Positions 1 to 7,035 of a stretch of DNA of 23,193 bases are shown here, in pieces. A program made the translations under genes and the position numbers. The first letter of the stretch is position 1; each line of letters opens with the position of its first letter. The notes below the pieces were generated by a model. That model did no database searches. It was not told where the DNA came from and was given only the letters and a program-made list of their open reading frames with translations. Source of the stretch: an uncultured Bacilli bacterium. GTDB lineage: Bacteria; Bacillota_I; Bacilli_A; RF39; UBA660. The stretch lies in assembly GCA_934101185.1 (NCBI GenBank), contig CAKOQD010000015.1, positions 1 to 23,193 of the forward strand, written 5' to 3'.

Positions 1-24
1 TATAAAAATATTTTGTTTTTTCAT
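1..24 (-). CDS. Start of an unknown gene, cut by the left window edge
   Basis: An ATG at 22-24 on the minus strand is preceded by a strong ribosome site (GGGAGGAG, 31-38) and an extended -10 box. Only eight codons are visible (MKKQNIFI), so no function can be given. A palindrome of the type found twice at the fic promoter lies just upstream at 64-77. The gene may encode the regulator that binds it, or another member of the same regulon; both are inference. Confidence 0.75.
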
Positions 25-48
25 TTCTATCTCCTCCCAATATTTAAT

Positions 49-59
49 ATTATATCATA
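49..59 (-). promoter_or_regulatory. Extended -10 promoter of the left-edge gene
   Basis: TATAAT at 49-54 (minus strand) is preceded by TG one base upstream, making a TGnTATAAT extended -10. No good -35 hexamer is seen at the usual distance; the operator palindrome occupies that place. Extended -10 promoters can work without a good -35. Confidence 0.6.
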
Positions 60-63
60 CTTT

Positions 64-77
64 TACCGAAATCGGTA
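64..77. promoter_or_regulatory. Palindromic operator TACCGA-AA-TCGGTA
   Basis: A 14-bp site with perfect 6-bp arms, centred about 19 bp upstream of the -10 box of the left-edge gene and covering its -35 position. The same TACCGnnATCGGTA pattern occurs at 10841-10854 and 10875-10888 in front of the fic gene. The placement fits repression. I cannot name the binding protein family. Confidence 0.65.
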
Positions 78-112
78 GAAAAATTTTTGCATTTTACAAA
101 AATTGACTATTT

Positions 113-140
113 AAAAAGTAAACCATTTCTGATTTACTTT
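113..140 (-). terminator. Rho-independent terminator of the arc operon
   Basis: On the minus strand a 10-bp stem (131-140 paired with 115-124, with one G-U pair) closes a 6-nt loop and runs into a U tract. It lies 20 bases after the yfcC stop codon and before the promoter of the left-edge gene, so it marks the end of the arginine deiminase operon. Confidence 0.75.
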
Positions 141-159
141 CTATTATAAAATTAAACTC

Positions 160-1638
160 TTAAAGTAATACCATCGCAAGAGTAAGTATTATCATTGATA
201 CAATTCCAATAGTAAGAACAACTTTAAGTGACCATTTAAACCAAGTAGAATACTCCACTCCCGCTAAAGCAAGACCACCCATTATAGCACCACAAGTTGG
301 AGTAATCAAATTAACAAGTCCATTTGATGCCACAATAGTCATAATAGTAGCCTCAACACTATAACCAAGTGTATTAGCAAGAGAACCCATAATTGGTGTA
401 CTAAGAGTTGCAAGACCTGAAGAAGATGGCACAAGTATTGATAACACAATATGAAGCAAATAACTAAGTGGTGCAAAAAGTCCTGCCGAAACATTCTTTA
501 AAGCATCAGCGGCATTATAAATAATATAATTATCCAAATGAGTAACACCCATAAGAATTGATACACCACGAGCAACTGCAATAATAAGTACTACACTCAT
601 CATATCAGCAGCACCAGAAACAAAAGTACTAGCAGTTTCTTTTTCACCCATTCTATTTACTATAGCAATAATAATAGTCATAATAAAGAACCACATTGAA
701 CTTTCATTAAAATACCACTTACCAAGAGGTGAACCAGATAATATTCCAGTCTTACTAAACAATGTTATACCAAAATCTCCCCAAGGAATAAACCCTATAA
801 TCATAACTACAAAAGTAAGAGCAAAAAGTATCAATGTAAACTTTTGTTTTGAAGATAATTTTACTTCTTTCTTTTCCTTAGCAGTCTCTTCCTTACCATA
901 TCTTTCTTCCATTATCTTTTGTTCTTGTAATGACAAGAAAGTAGAACCTTTATCTTTCTTAACCTTCTTAGCATAATTCATAACAAACATAATTGATATG
1001 AAAAGTGATGTTAACCATAAAAACACTCCGATTAATATAATAGCACCCTGATTAGCAACAATACCATTAGGTAACGAATCCACTGCTACTCCGACTGCAA
1101 ACGGATTAATTGTAGAACCAAGTACCCCAGATCCAGCACCAAGTAAGACAATTGCTGATGCAACAATGGTATCCATTCCCGCTACTACCATAGTGGCAGC
1201 AAGAAGTGCATAAAAACCAACTGTTTCTTCAAGCATTCCATATGTAGTTCCTCCAACAGAGAAAATAAACATAAGAATTGGAATAAGTAGAAGTTCCTTC
1301 CCTTTTAATTTTTTAACCAAAACCTTAATCCCAGTTTCTAAAGCACCAGTTTTTGAAACTATTGCTAAGAAACCTCCTAGTATAAAGATGAATATTCCAA
1401 CTTCAATTGCATCTTTAAAACCTAGAACTGGCGACATCAACACATCTGATAATTTTGCAGGAACTACACCACTACCATTATTTAATACGTCTCCACTAAA
1501 AGTTGCAACAGGTAAAAAATGAGTTAATATCGCAAGTGCAATAATAAGAATAAATAAAATGGAAAAAGATGTAAGCATAAACTTTTTATTTTTTTCTTTT
1601 ACTTTTTTCTTATTATTTTTACTAGTATCACTAGCCAT
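160..1638 (-). CDS. YfcC/ArcD-type carrier of the arginine deiminase operon
   Basis: A 492-residue polytopic membrane protein with a short Lys-rich cytoplasmic N-terminus (residues 1-20), then about 12 hydrophobic segments interrupted by a charged cytoplasmic loop around residues 225-265. It resembles the YfcC branch of the DcuC superfamily. Members of this branch sit in arc operons of streptococci, where they act as arginine/ornithine exchangers (called ArcD). As the last gene of arcA-arcB-arcC here, 22 bp after arcC, the same role is likely: bring in arginine and export ornithine. The exact substrate is inferred from the neighbours and could instead be another amino acid or peptide. The start is supported by AGGAGG eight bases upstream. 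A terminator follows at 113-140. Confidence 0.85.
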   Translation of the reverse strand: MASDTSKNNKKKVKEKNKKFMLTSFSILFILIIALAILTHFLPVATFSGDVLNNGSGVVPAKLSDVLMSPVLGFKDAIEVGIFIFILGGFLAIVSKTGALETGIKVLVKKLKGKELLLIPILMFIFSVGGTTYGMLEETVGFYALLAATMVVAGMDTIVASAIVLLGAGSGVLGSTINPFAVGVAVDSLPNGIVANQGAIILIGVFLWLTSLFISIMFVMNYAKKVKKDKGSTFLSLQEQKIMEERYGKEETAKEKKEVKLSSKQKFTLILFALTFVVMIIGFIPWGDFGITLFSKTGILSGSPLGKWYFNESSMWFFIMTIIIAIVNRMGEKETASTFVSGAADMMSVVLIIAVARGVSILMGVTHLDNYIIYNAADALKNVSAGLFAPLSYLLHIVLSILVPSSSGLATLSTPIMGSLANTLGYSVEATIMTIVASNGLVNLITPTCGAIMGGLALAGVEYSTWFKWSLKVVLTIGIVSMIILTLAMVLL

Positions 1639-1660
1639 TTTCTTTTCCTCCTTTTATTTT

Positions 1661-2578
1661 TTATTTTATTAAAGTACCAGTCTTACCCTCTAAGGCATCT
1701 TTAGCACTTAATAATGAAGTTATAATTGCTTGTTTATTTGTTTCTTTAACAAAGCTAACACAAGCCTTTATCTTAGGAAGCATACTACCTTTAGCAAATT
1801 CTCCATCATCTATATATTTTAAAGCATCATCAACACTAAGAGTATCAAGTCCTATTTCATTATCTTTATTATAATTTAAACAAACCTTTTCTACATTAGT
1901 TAAAATAAGTAACATATCAAAATCAATAAGCCTTGCAAGTAAACTACTAGATAAATCTTTATCTATAACAGCATCAACTCCGGTAAGGATTCCATTATCA
2001 TTTACAACAGGAATACCCCCTCCACCAACTGCAATTACTATATTACCAGCATTAATCAAACTATTTATTGATTCCTTTTCTACTATATCAATAGGTTCAG
2101 GAGAAGCAACAACCCTTCTATAACCACGTCCTGCATCTTCTTTATAAATATAATTATTTTCTAAACTAAGTCTTTCGCTTTCTTCTTTGGTATAGAAATT
2201 ACCAATCGGTTTAGTAGGTTCTGAGAAAGCTTTATCATTTTTATCAACAATAACCTGTGTAATAACACTAACACAATTCTTATTAATAGATTTTTTCTTT
2301 AACTCATTAGTAATAGATTGTTGCAAATGATAACCAATATACCCTTCACTCATAGCATTACACTCTGCAAAAGGCATACTAAATCCTAAAGAATTATTAT
2401 TATCAAAAGTTAAATTAATCATTCCTACTTGAGGTCCATTTCCATGAGTAATAACAATCTCATTGCCCATTTCTACTAAAGAAACAATAATTGAAGACAC
2501 ACTCTTAACAAGTTCTAATTGTTCACTTGGAGTCTTTCCTAAAGCATTACCCCCAAGGGCAATAAGTATTTTACTCAT
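1661..2578 (-). CDS. arcC: Carbamate kinase
   Basis: This enzyme catalyses the last step of the arginine deiminase pathway: carbamoyl phosphate plus ADP gives ATP, CO2 and ammonia. The 305 residues are close to the usual length of about 310. Visible family marks are the N-terminal GGNALG (9-14), HGNGPQVG (45-52), the glycine-rich AVGGGGIPV in the middle and the DKDLSSSLLA segment, typical of the amino-acid-kinase fold. Its start overlaps the end of arcB by 8 bp, so the two are probably translationally coupled. It gives the pathway its ATP yield. No residue looks missing. Confidence 0.96.
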   Translation of the reverse strand: MSKILIALGGNALGKTPSEQLELVKSVSSIIVSLVEMGNEIVITHGNGPQVGMINLTFDNNNSLGFSMPFAECNAMSEGYIGYHLQQSITNELKKKSINKNCVSVITQVIVDKNDKAFSEPTKPIGNFYTKEESERLSLENNYIYKEDAGRGYRRVVASPEPIDIVEKESINSLINAGNIVIAVGGGGIPVVNDNGILTGVDAVIDKDLSSSLLARLIDFDMLLILTNVEKVCLNYNKDNEIGLDTLSVDDALKYIDDGEFAKGSMLPKIKACVSFVKETNKQAIITSLLSAKDALEGKTGTLIK

Positions 2579-3563
2579 CTTTCAAAGTCGCATACATAAC
2601 TGCTTTAATAGTATGCATCCTATTCTCTGCCTCAAGAAAAACCTTTGAGTAAGAACTTTCAAACACTTCATCAGTAACTTCCATTTCACCAACACCAAAC
2701 TTATCAAAAATATCCTTTCCGATCTTAGTATCAGTATTATGAAATGAAGGTAAGCAATGTAAAAATATTACATTAGAACTAGCTTTCTTAATCTTTTCCA
2801 TGTTAACTTGATAAGGCATCAAATCATTAATTCTTTCTATCCATAAAGAATCATCCTCACCCATTGATACCCATACATCAGTATACATAATATTACAATC
2901 TTTAACTCCGACAGAAACATCTTCAGTAAGTGTAATCTTGCAATTATTCGCCTTAGCAATTTCAGCACATTTTAACACTAACTCTTCGCTAGGAAAATAC
3001 TTTTTAGGACAACATGCTGTATAATTAACACCAAGTTTAGCACAAATAACCATTAAAGAATTACCCATATTATACCTAGCATCACCAAAATAAGTAAAAT
3101 TAAGCCCCTTTATATAACCAAAATGTTCCTTTATAGTAAGAAAATCTGCTAATACTTGAGTAGGATGAGCCTCATTAGTAAGACCATTATAAACAGGAAC
3201 ACTTGAATACTTAGCAAGTTCTTCCACTATATCTTGGCCAAAACCACGATACTCAATACCATCATATATAGAAGACAATACTCTAGCAGTATCTGCAATT
3301 GTTTCTTTTTTACCAATTTGTGAACCAGTTGGTCCAAGATAAGTAGAACCCATTCCAAGATCACTACAAGCCACCTCAAAAGAGCATCTAGTTCTAGTAG
3401 AGTCTTTTTCGAATATTAAAGCAATATTCTTTCCATTTAATTCTTTATGAAGTACACCATTTTTCTTCTTATTTTTAAACTCGAGAGCAAGATCAATAAG
3501 ATATAAAATCTCTTCAGTAGAATAATCAAGTATTTTTAAAAAATCTCTTCCTTTTAAATTCAT
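2571..3563 (-). CDS. arcB: Ornithine carbamoyltransferase, catabolic
   Basis: This enzyme splits citrulline with phosphate into ornithine and carbamoyl phosphate in the arginine deiminase pathway. Family motifs are all present: STRTR (55-59, carbamoyl phosphate), HPTQ (133-136), DVWVSMG (229-235, the ornithine SMG loop) and HCLP (269-272). The SMG loop separates it from aspartate and putrescine transferases. I start it at 3563 (MNLKGRDFLK), because GGGAGG lies seven bases upstream; a longer frame begins at 3581 inside arcA but has no better ribosome site. With this start it follows the arcA stop by one base and has 330 residues, normal for the family. The catabolic assignment rests on the operon. 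Confidence 0.96.
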   Translation of the reverse strand: MNLKGRDFLKILDYSTEEILYLIDLALEFKNKKKNGVLHKELNGKNIALIFEKDSTRTRCSFEVACSDLGMGSTYLGPTGSQIGKKETIADTARVLSSIYDGIEYRGFGQDIVEELAKYSSVPVYNGLTNEAHPTQVLADFLTIKEHFGYIKGLNFTYFGDARYNMGNSLMVICAKLGVNYTACCPKKYFPSEELVLKCAEIAKANNCKITLTEDVSVGVKDCNIMYTDVWVSMGEDDSLWIERINDLMPYQVNMEKIKKASSNVIFLHCLPSFHNTDTKIGKDIFDKFGVGEMEVTDEVFESSYSKVFLEAENRMHTIKAVMYATLKDE

Positions 3564-3564
3564 C

Positions 3565-4791
3565 TTAATCCTCCCTAACAAGAGGCATACTCATACAACG
3601 AGGACCTCCTCTTCCACGTGAAAGTTCTGCACCATGCATTTCAAGTACTTTAAGACCATTATCTCTTAATACTTGATTAGTGATATTGTTTCTATCATAA
3701 ACAACCACTACTCCTGGTGCAATACAAAGCGTATTAGAACCATCATTCCATTGTTCTCTTTCTGCAGCAATAGGATCTCCTCCAGCACAAGGTATTAATG
3801 TAATATCTATTCCAAGGTATTCTTCTAATATTTTTTCCAAAGAACCTTCTTTTAAAACAACATTAATTTTATCATCATTTTTAGTAATTTCATAAACACT
3901 TAAAGTATCCATAATACCAGGGTGATATGTAAACTTATCGTAATCTATTTGAGTAAAGACTGTATCAAGATGCATAAATGCTCTAGAATTAGGAATATCA
4001 AAAGCAAGTACAGTATCAATCAAACAATCAGGATCACTAAATAAATTCTTACTCAATTCTTCAATAGCATTAGCACTAGTTCTTTGTGATATACCAACTG
4101 CTAAAGTATGAGAATTAAGGTTTAATACATCTCCTCCTTCAATATGAAACTCATTATATCTATCATAATATTTATCAACTTTGTCTTTAAAATCCGGATG
4201 ATAATTAAATATATACTCAGCATAAATAGTTTCCCTATTTCTAGTAACAGAATACATTTTATTTAAACAAACTCCATTACCAATACTAGCAAAAGGATCT
4301 CTTGTAAAATATAAATTAGGCATTGGATCACATACAAATAAACTATCAGGTTCAATCATATCAACTAAAGAAGTACCATAAACAGCTTCTTCTCTAACAA
4401 TGTCATCTATTTTTATTCCTTCCATAGTCTTTAAAACAAGTTTTTTAGTATCAGAAATACCAAGTAGATACTCATAAACTAAACTACGATACTTCGGAGT
4501 CCTAACCCCTGCCTCATAAATAAACTGTCTAATAAAAGTTTCCTTAATATCAGGACTAATATTAAGTACATCAGTCATTAAATCTTCAAGATAAACTACT
4601 TCTACTCCATTGTCTTTAAGTATATTAGCAAACTCGTCATGTTCTTTTTGAGCAACTTCAAGATATGGAATATCATCAAATAAAAGTCTTTCCAAAGTAT
4701 CAGGTGTTAAATTAAGTAATTCCTTACCTGGTCTATGTAATAAGACCTTTTTAAGTGGTTTAATTTCACTTTTTACATTAATTGCATTCAT
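3565..4791 (-). CDS. arcA: Arginine deiminase
   Basis: Hydrolyses arginine to citrulline and ammonia, the first step of the pathway. The 408 residues match the family length. The guanidine-modifying enzyme motifs are visible: FTRDPFA (162-168), EGGDVL (218-223), HLDTVFT (274-280) and the C-terminal PRCMSMPL with catalytic Cys399. GGGAGG stands just upstream of the ATG at 4791. It is the first gene of the operon and has its own promoter in the 65-bp gap to ruvB. The pathway gives one ATP per arginine and raises pH by releasing ammonia, useful to a fermentative gut organism with few other ATP sources. No arginine-responsive regulator gene is next to it. Confidence 0.97.
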   Translation of the reverse strand: MNAINVKSEIKPLKKVLLHRPGKELLNLTPDTLERLLFDDIPYLEVAQKEHDEFANILKDNGVEVVYLEDLMTDVLNISPDIKETFIRQFIYEAGVRTPKYRSLVYEYLLGISDTKKLVLKTMEGIKIDDIVREEAVYGTSLVDMIEPDSLFVCDPMPNLYFTRDPFASIGNGVCLNKMYSVTRNRETIYAEYIFNYHPDFKDKVDKYYDRYNEFHIEGGDVLNLNSHTLAVGISQRTSANAIEELSKNLFSDPDCLIDTVLAFDIPNSRAFMHLDTVFTQIDYDKFTYHPGIMDTLSVYEITKNDDKINVVLKEGSLEKILEEYLGIDITLIPCAGGDPIAAEREQWNDGSNTLCIAPGVVVVYDRNNITNQVLRDNGLKVLEMHGAELSRGRGGPRCMSMPLVRED

Positions 4792-4817
4792 AATTTCCTC
4801 CCTATTATTACAATAAA

Positions 4818-4846
4818 ATTATATCAAACAAAACAATTACAGTAAA
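4818..4846 (-). promoter_or_regulatory. Promoter of the arcABC-yfcC operon
   Basis: On the minus strand TTTACT (4841-4846), a 17-bp spacer and TATAAT (4818-4823) with an upstream TG (extended -10). It sits between the ruvB stop and the arcA start and gives a leader of about 20 bases. The arrangement makes arc transcription separate from the upstream ruv block, unless there is readthrough; I see no terminator after ruvB. Confidence 0.7.
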
Positions 4847-4856
4847 GAAAAAAAGA

Positions 4857-5816
4857 TTAATTGACATCAATCTTATTAAAATATTTCTTACACTCCTCAG
4901 TAACTATTCTCCCACGAGAAGTTCTTTTTATATAACCAATTTGTATTAAATAAGGTTCATACATGTCCTCAATTGTAGAAACTTCTTCTCCAATTGCGGT
5001 AGCTAAAGAATCAATTCCAACGGGACCACCATTAAACTTATTAATTATAGTAATAAGAATTTCTTTATCAGTTTCATCAAGTCCCTTAGCATCAATTTTT
5101 AATCTATCAAGTGCTTTATTAGTAACATCAACATCGATATAATCTAAACCATCAACTAAAGCAAAATCTCTAACTCTTTTAAATAAGTTATTAGCAATTC
5201 TTGGGGTACCTCTACTACGAGTGGCGAGAACATAAGCCGCATCATCAGTGATCATCATATCAAGAACTTCACTAGTTCTTTTAACAATATCAGTAAGTTC
5301 TTCAACTGAATAATATTGAAGTTTGTTAACTATCCCAAACCTATCACGAAGTGGAGAGGTAAGATCTCCAGCACGAGTAGTCGCACCAACTAAAGTAAAC
5401 GGAGGTAAATCAATCTTAATATTTCTACTTTGTCCATCGCTACCAATAATTATATCAAGAGTAAAATCTTCCATCGCTGGATAAAGTATTTCTTCAATAA
5501 ATCTTGGCATTCTATGTATTTCATCAATAAATAAGACATCCCCTGGTTCCAAAGTAGAAAGTATTGCTGCAAGATCCCCACTTTTTTCAATCGAAGGACC
5601 AGAAGCAGTCTTAATATTAACGCCTAACTCATTAGCAATAATATACGCCATTGTAGTTTTACCAAGACCTGGAGGGCCATATAAAAGAACATGATCAAGG
5701 GCTTCTCCTCTTATTTTAGCAGCCTCAATAAATACTTTCATATTTTCCTTTACTTCAGATTGACCGATATATTCATCAATAAGTTTAGGTCTTATGCTCT
5801 TTTCAAAATCATCCAT
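4857..5816 (-). CDS. ruvB: Holliday junction branch-migration helicase RuvB
   Basis: The AAA+ motor of RuvAB, which drives branch migration of Holliday junctions. Walker A GPPGLGKT (47-54), Walker B DEIH (97-100), the sensor GATTRAGDLTSPLRDRFG segment (about 143-160) and the C-terminal winged helix (PYLIQIGYIKRTSRGR) are present. It has 319 residues, slightly shorter than the usual 330-340. AAGGAGG upstream of the ATG overlaps the stop codon of tdk, so it is translated with tdk. Unusually, tdk separates it from ruvA. Confidence 0.97.
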   Translation of the reverse strand: MDDFEKSIRPKLIDEYIGQSEVKENMKVFIEAAKIRGEALDHVLLYGPPGLGKTTMAYIIANELGVNIKTASGPSIEKSGDLAAILSTLEPGDVLFIDEIHRMPRFIEEILYPAMEDFTLDIIIGSDGQSRNIKIDLPPFTLVGATTRAGDLTSPLRDRFGIVNKLQYYSVEELTDIVKRTSEVLDMMITDDAAYVLATRSRGTPRIANNLFKRVRDFALVDGLDYIDVDVTNKALDRLKIDAKGLDETDKEILITIINKFNGGPVGIDSLATAIGEEVSTIEDMYEPYLIQIGYIKRTSRGRIVTEECKKYFNKIDVN

Positions 5817-5820
5817 AAAA

Positions 5821-6432
5821 TTACCTCCTTAACTTTTTAGCAACACTTTTTAAATCAATTTTCTTAACTTTTTCTAAATAACAGCTTCCACAAAGTGGAA
5901 CATATAAAATATTAAATGCTCCATCAATTACTACTTCTTCTCCATCTGTAACAAAATTATCACCAACTTTTCTGCCAACATACCTAGCAATCTTACCACA
6001 AGAGCATAAAGTAGTAAGTTCTTCTAAAACATCCGCAATTTCAAGAAGTCTTTTACTACCCGCAAAAGATTCCATCTTAAAATTAATACGAAGTCCATAA
6101 CATATTACAGGTATATCACAAGCCTTAGATATTAAAAATAACTCATCAACTTGATTAATAGATAAAAACTGTGCCTCATCAACTAGAATACAACTAATAT
6201 CAGTAAGCTTATCCTTCAATATATCCAAAATATTATCAGAATACAAAACTAGATAATCAACCTTTCTCTCTAATCCTACTCTTGATGAAATGCAATCTCC
6301 ACCCTTATTATCAACCGCAGGTTTAATAACAAGAACCTTATAACCATTCTCCTCATAATTATGAGCAGTTCTTATCAAATCAATACTCTTACCAGAGTTC
6401 ATAGTAGCATGTTTAAAATGCATCTTTGCCAT
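5821..6432 (-). CDS. tdk: Thymidine kinase (type II, TK1-like)
   Basis: Phosphorylates thymidine to dTMP in the salvage pathway. The P-loop MNSGKS (11-16), the DEAQF Walker B (85-89, with the catalytic Glu), the lasso-side YGLRINFKMESFAGS and a C-terminal zinc knuckle are visible over 203 residues. The zinc knuckle is odd: its first cysteine pair reads C143-S-C145 rather than the usual C-x-x-C, while the second pair is a normal CGSC (181-184). The gene lies between ruvA and ruvB with very short gaps (11 and 4 bp), so it is part of the same transcript. It supplies dTTP together with comEB upstream. Confidence 0.95.
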   Translation of the reverse strand: MAKMHFKHATMNSGKSIDLIRTAHNYEENGYKVLVIKPAVDNKGGDCISSRVGLERKVDYLVLYSDNILDILKDKLTDISCILVDEAQFLSINQVDELFLISKACDIPVICYGLRINFKMESFAGSKRLLEIADVLEELTTLCSCGKIARYVGRKVGDNFVTDGEEVVIDGAFNILYVPLCGSCYLEKVKKIDLKSVAKKLRR

Positions 6433-6443
6433 AATATACCTCC

Positions 6444-6995
6444 TTATTTAAGCAATAACTTTAAAGCCTCTTTTACTTGTTCCTCAATACTCTTATCACC
6501 AGAAACCTTATTAATTATTCCCTTATAATCTTTTTCTTTATAACCAAGTCCTTTAAGTACTTCGATTAACTCTTCTTTAGTATCACAAACATCAGTACTA
6601 ACGACACCAAGTTTACCCTTTAAATCAAGTATTATTTGCTTAGCAACACGTTCCCCAATCTTAGGAAATTTAGTCAAATATAAAATATTTTCCCTTTCAA
6701 TAGCATCCACTATTCCATTAATACTACCAGTAGCAAACATAGGAAGAGCAATCTTTGGACCAACTCCTTTAACACTTATAAGTTTTAAAAAAAGTTCTCT
6801 TTCCAAATCTGATTTAAATCCAAATAAACTATGTTCATCCTCCTTAATTTGTTGATATAAAAACACTTTTATCTCTTCACCAATCACAAAAGAATAAGGA
6901 TTAGCAACATATATTTTATAACCAATATTATTAACTTCTAAGGTAATATAAACAGACTCTTGCAAAGTCACTTTACCAATCATATAAGAATACAT
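6444..6995 (-). CDS. ruvA: Holliday junction-binding protein RuvA
   Basis: RuvA binds the four-way junction and loads RuvB. The N-terminal OB fold (residues 1-65, MIGKVT and GYKIYV), two helix-hairpin-helix motifs (LISVKGVGPKIAL around 73-85 and FPKIGERVAKQIILDLKGK around 108-126) and a C-terminal domain III (about 137-183, IEVLKGLGYKEKD) that contacts RuvB are visible. It has 183 residues, a little short. GGGAGG precedes the ATG. It lies 40 bp after priA and 11 bp before tdk. A TATAAT in the gap after priA could be a weak internal promoter, but I see no matching -35. Confidence 0.95.
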   Translation of the reverse strand: MYSYMIGKVTLQESVYITLEVNNIGYKIYVANPYSFVIGEEIKVFLYQQIKEDEHSLFGFKSDLERELFLKLISVKGVGPKIALPMFATGSINGIVDAIERENILYLTKFPKIGERVAKQIILDLKGKLGVVSTDVCDTKEELIEVLKGLGYKEKDYKGIINKVSGDKSIEEQVKEALKLLLK

Positions 6996-7035
6996 AATAT
7001 ACCTCCCAAAACATTATAATAAAAATTAAACAAAA

